Program-made: the position numbers and the translations under genes | Origin: JAFGED01 sp964551295 | GTDB lineage: Bacteria > Chloroflexota > Anaerolineae > B4-G1 | NCBI GenBank assembly: GCA_964551295.1 | Contig: CAZKDJ010000087.1 | Span: forward strand, 1 to 15,671 | Direction: 5' to 3' | DNA: 15,671 nt | The notes under the pieces: generated by a model | What the model was told of the DNA's origin: nothing | What the model saw: only the letters and a program-made list of their open reading frames with translations | The model's database searches: none | Shown: piece by piece, positions 14,194 through 15,671 of the stretch | Numbering within the stretch: the first letter of the stretch is position 1 | Layout: every line of letters begins with the position of its first letter

Positions 14194-14565
14194 CTAAAGC
14201 ACCTCAGGAGCCAGCGAGACGATCTTCATAAATCCCTTTTCCCGTAACTCGCGGGCCACCGGGCCAAAGATACGCGTACCCCTGGGATTAAACCCGTCCC
14301 CCTCCAAGAGCACCACGGCGTTGTCGTCAAAGCGAATAGTGGAACCGTCAGGACGGCGATATTCCTTGGCCGTGCGGACGATCACGCCTCGTGCGATCTC
14401 GCCCTTTTTTATCTGCGCGGTTGGAGTGGCCTGCTTCACCGTCACCACGACCATGTCCCCTACCCGGCCGTACCGCCGCCTCGACCCGCCCATCACGCGA
14501 ATGACGAGCACCTCGCGTGCGCCAGTGTTGTCGGCCACTTTCAAACGACTCTCCTGCTGGATCAT
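14194..14565 (-). CDS. rplN: 50S ribosomal protein L14 (uL14)
   Basis: 123 aa, the standard length. MIQQESRLKVADNTGAREVL at the start, and GVIVRTAKEYRRPDGSTIRF and GTRIFGPVARELREKGFMKI identify L14. It contacts L19 and forms bridge B8 to the 30S. Its ATG overlaps the rpsQ stop (ATGA). Confidence 0.98.
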   Translation of the reverse strand: MIQQESRLKVADNTGAREVLVIRVMGGSRRRYGRVGDMVVVTVKQATPTAQIKKGEIARGVIVRTAKEYRRPDGSTIRFDDNAVVLLEGDGFNPRGTRIFGPVARELREKGFMKIVSLAPEVL

Positions 14566-14855
14566 TGCTCAACCTCCAGCACCTCCGGCGCAACCTCCGG
14601 TATTTCCTCGGTGCGCCTGACAATCTCCTCCACCCGCCAGCGCTTCTCATGGCTCAAGGGCCGCGACTCCACAATGCGTACCACATCGCCAACGTGGCAG
14701 TCGTTCCCCTCATCGTGAGCCTTGTACTTTTTCCGCATGCGCAACACCTTGCCGTACCGAGGATGGCGGGCGAGACGCTCAACCTCCACCACCACCGTCT
14801 TGTCCATCTTGTCACTCAAAACGTGACCCGTCAGTCGCTTACGCCTTTCCTTCAC
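14562..14855 (-). CDS. rpsQ: 30S ribosomal protein S17 (uS17)
   Basis: 97 aa from a GTG whose G is the last base of the rpmC stop. RLTGHVLSDKMDKTVVVEVE and HDEGNDCHVGDVVRIVESRP are the OB-fold S17 blocks. The protein is about ten residues longer than usual because of an acidic C-terminal tail (EEIPEVAPEVLEVEQ). S17 is an early 16S rRNA binder. Confidence 0.97.
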   Translation of the reverse strand: MKERRKRLTGHVLSDKMDKTVVVEVERLARHPRYGKVLRMRKKYKAHDEGNDCHVGDVVRIVESRPLSHEKRWRVEEIVRRTEEIPEVAPEVLEVEQ

Positions 14856-15079
14856 TATGCCTCGCCTCCCTCGGTCTCGATCAACTCGGCACCCAACTCA
14901 CGCTCACGGAGGATCGTCTTCATGCGAGCGATATCGCGCTTCACAGTCTTCAACTGATTGGTATCGGCCAGACGACCCGAAGCCGCATCACAGCGCAGCG
15001 CAAAAAGCTGTCGGTAGGCGTCGTCCAACTGCTCCTGCAATTCCTCTGTAGCCCAAGTGCGAATCTCGAATGCTTGCAT
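14855..15079 (-). CDS. rpmC: 50S ribosomal protein L29 (uL29)
   Basis: 74 aa, within the normal range, mostly two helices. ELQEQLDDAYRQLFALRCDA, GRLADTNQLKTVKRDIARMK and the RER near the end are typical. It sits at the tunnel exit near L23 where trigger factor and SRP dock. Its stop overlaps the rpsQ start by one base, and it follows rplP by 11 nt. Confidence 0.97.
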   Translation of the reverse strand: MQAFEIRTWATEELQEQLDDAYRQLFALRCDAASGRLADTNQLKTVKRDIARMKTILRERELGAELIETEGGEA

Positions 15080-15090
15080 GTGACCTAATC

Positions 15091-15516
15091 CTATTCCTCG
15101 GCAGAAAGCCCTTCACGCGCGACAAACTGGCACTTGATGGGCAACTTGTGAGCTGCCAAGCGCATCGCCTCGCGCGCCATGTCCTCGGGTACGCCACCCA
15201 ATTCGAACATAATTCGACCGGGTTTGACCACGGCTACGTAGTGATCTACCGCCCCTTTGCCTTTACCCATACGCGTCTCGGCAGGCTTTGCCGTGACCGG
15301 CTTATCGGGAAAGATGCGGATCCAGTACTTGCCGCGTCGACGCACGTGACGAACGATCGCCCGTCGCGCCGCCTCGATCTGGCGTGCCGTGACCCACGCA
15401 GGCTCCACGGCCTGCAACCCATAATCTCCGAACTCCACAGTGACCCCACGTGTAGCCTGGCCCTTCATTCGGCCACGAAATTGTTTACGATACTTGGCCC
15501 GTTTTGGCTGTAACAT
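15091..15516 (-). CDS. rplP: 50S ribosomal protein L16 (uL16)
   Basis: 141 aa. MLQPKRAKYRKQFRGRMKG at the start; GLQAVEPAWVTARQIEAARR and the loop IFPDKPVTAKPAETRMGKGK are diagnostic. L16 sits near the peptidyl transferase centre and A-site tRNA and completes late 50S assembly. It lies 74 nt after rpsC. Confidence 0.98.
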   Translation of the reverse strand: MLQPKRAKYRKQFRGRMKGQATRGVTVEFGDYGLQAVEPAWVTARQIEAARRAIVRHVRRRGKYWIRIFPDKPVTAKPAETRMGKGKGAVDHYVAVVKPGRIMFELGGVPEDMAREAMRLAAHKLPIKCQFVAREGLSAEE

Positions 15517-15558
15517 TCCCCTGCTCCCTGATCCAACTCCAACGTCCCAGGCACCTGC

Positions 15559-15583
15559 TTCGGGTCTCCCAGGGGAGCCCGAA
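15559..15583. repeat. Stem-loop in the rpsC-rplP gap
   Basis: TTCGGG pairs with CCCGAA and, past one unpaired base, CTCCC pairs with GGGAG around a 2-nt loop: 11 bp in all. There is no T-run after it on the minus strand, so it is not an intrinsic terminator. A role in mRNA stability or processing is possible but unproven. Confidence 0.5.
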
Positions 15584-15590
15584 AACCGGC

Positions 15591-15671
15591 CTAGACGACG
15601 AAGGGCTCCTCCTGCACCTTGGCCTCGGGCAACACCTCACCCTTGTAAATCCACACCTTGACCCCAATGCG
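15591..15671 (-). CDS. rpsC: 30S ribosomal protein S3 (uS3), C-terminal end only
   Basis: Only the last 26 residues are in the window: RIGVKVWIYKGEVLPEAKV and an acidic end EEPFVV. GVKVWIYKGE is the conserved C-terminal strand of S3, which forms the mRNA entry with S4 and S5. The rest lies beyond the right edge. Confidence 0.93.
   Translation of the reverse strand, partial: RIGVKVWIYKGEVLPEAKVQEEPFVV

Overview
The window is almost entirely one long minus-strand ribosomal-protein operon. It reads from the 3' end of rpsC at the right edge to rpsI at about 2888. The left end holds a divergent pair: a partial minus-strand YabN-like methylase/MazG gene, and a plus-strand LAGLIDADG homing-endonuclease-like gene that a small inverted-repeat element has broken. 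The coding style (frequent GTG/TTG starts, GC-rich third positions, zinc-ribbon forms of S14, S4, L36 and adenylate kinase) fits a GC-rich bacterium. The gene order, the many-HTH LAGLIDADG gene and the structured element make me suspect a Chloroflexota-type genome. That assignment is inference; no 16S or other decisive marker lies here.

Right to left on the minus strand the operon is rpsC(partial)-rplP-rpmC-rpsQ-rplN-rplX-rplE-rpsN-rpsH-rplF-rplR-rpsE-rpmD-rplO-secY-adk-map-rpmJ-rpsM-rpsK-rpsD-rpoA-rplQ-truA-rplM-rpsI. This is the S10/spc/alpha/L13 order fused into one run. Gaps are mostly 0-60 nt, with several stop/start overlaps. The usual infA between map and rpmJ is missing. A strong intrinsic terminator at 2825-2852 closes the run. 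The genes make both ribosomal subunits, the translocon channel, the start-Met peptidase, adenylate kinase, RNA polymerase alpha and a tRNA pseudouridine synthase.

The left end is the interesting part. At 1186-1238 two sigma70-like promoters face away from each other with overlapping -10 boxes. A GAAC-N4-GTTC palindrome, matching the Gram-positive type LexA/SOS box, lies inside the plus-strand promoter. That promoter drives a gene for four tandem helix-turn-helix repeats followed by a two-motif LAGLIDADG domain. Between the two motifs sits a 244-bp element (2215-2458) with 26-bp imperfect terminal inverted repeats, an exact 8-bp target duplication (GGTTCTTC) and several internal hairpins. Removing the element plus one duplicate (252 bp) restores a single 438-aa reading frame with both LAGLIDADG motifs intact. 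Just after the second motif there is also a perfect 19-bp inverted repeat with a 3-nt loop.
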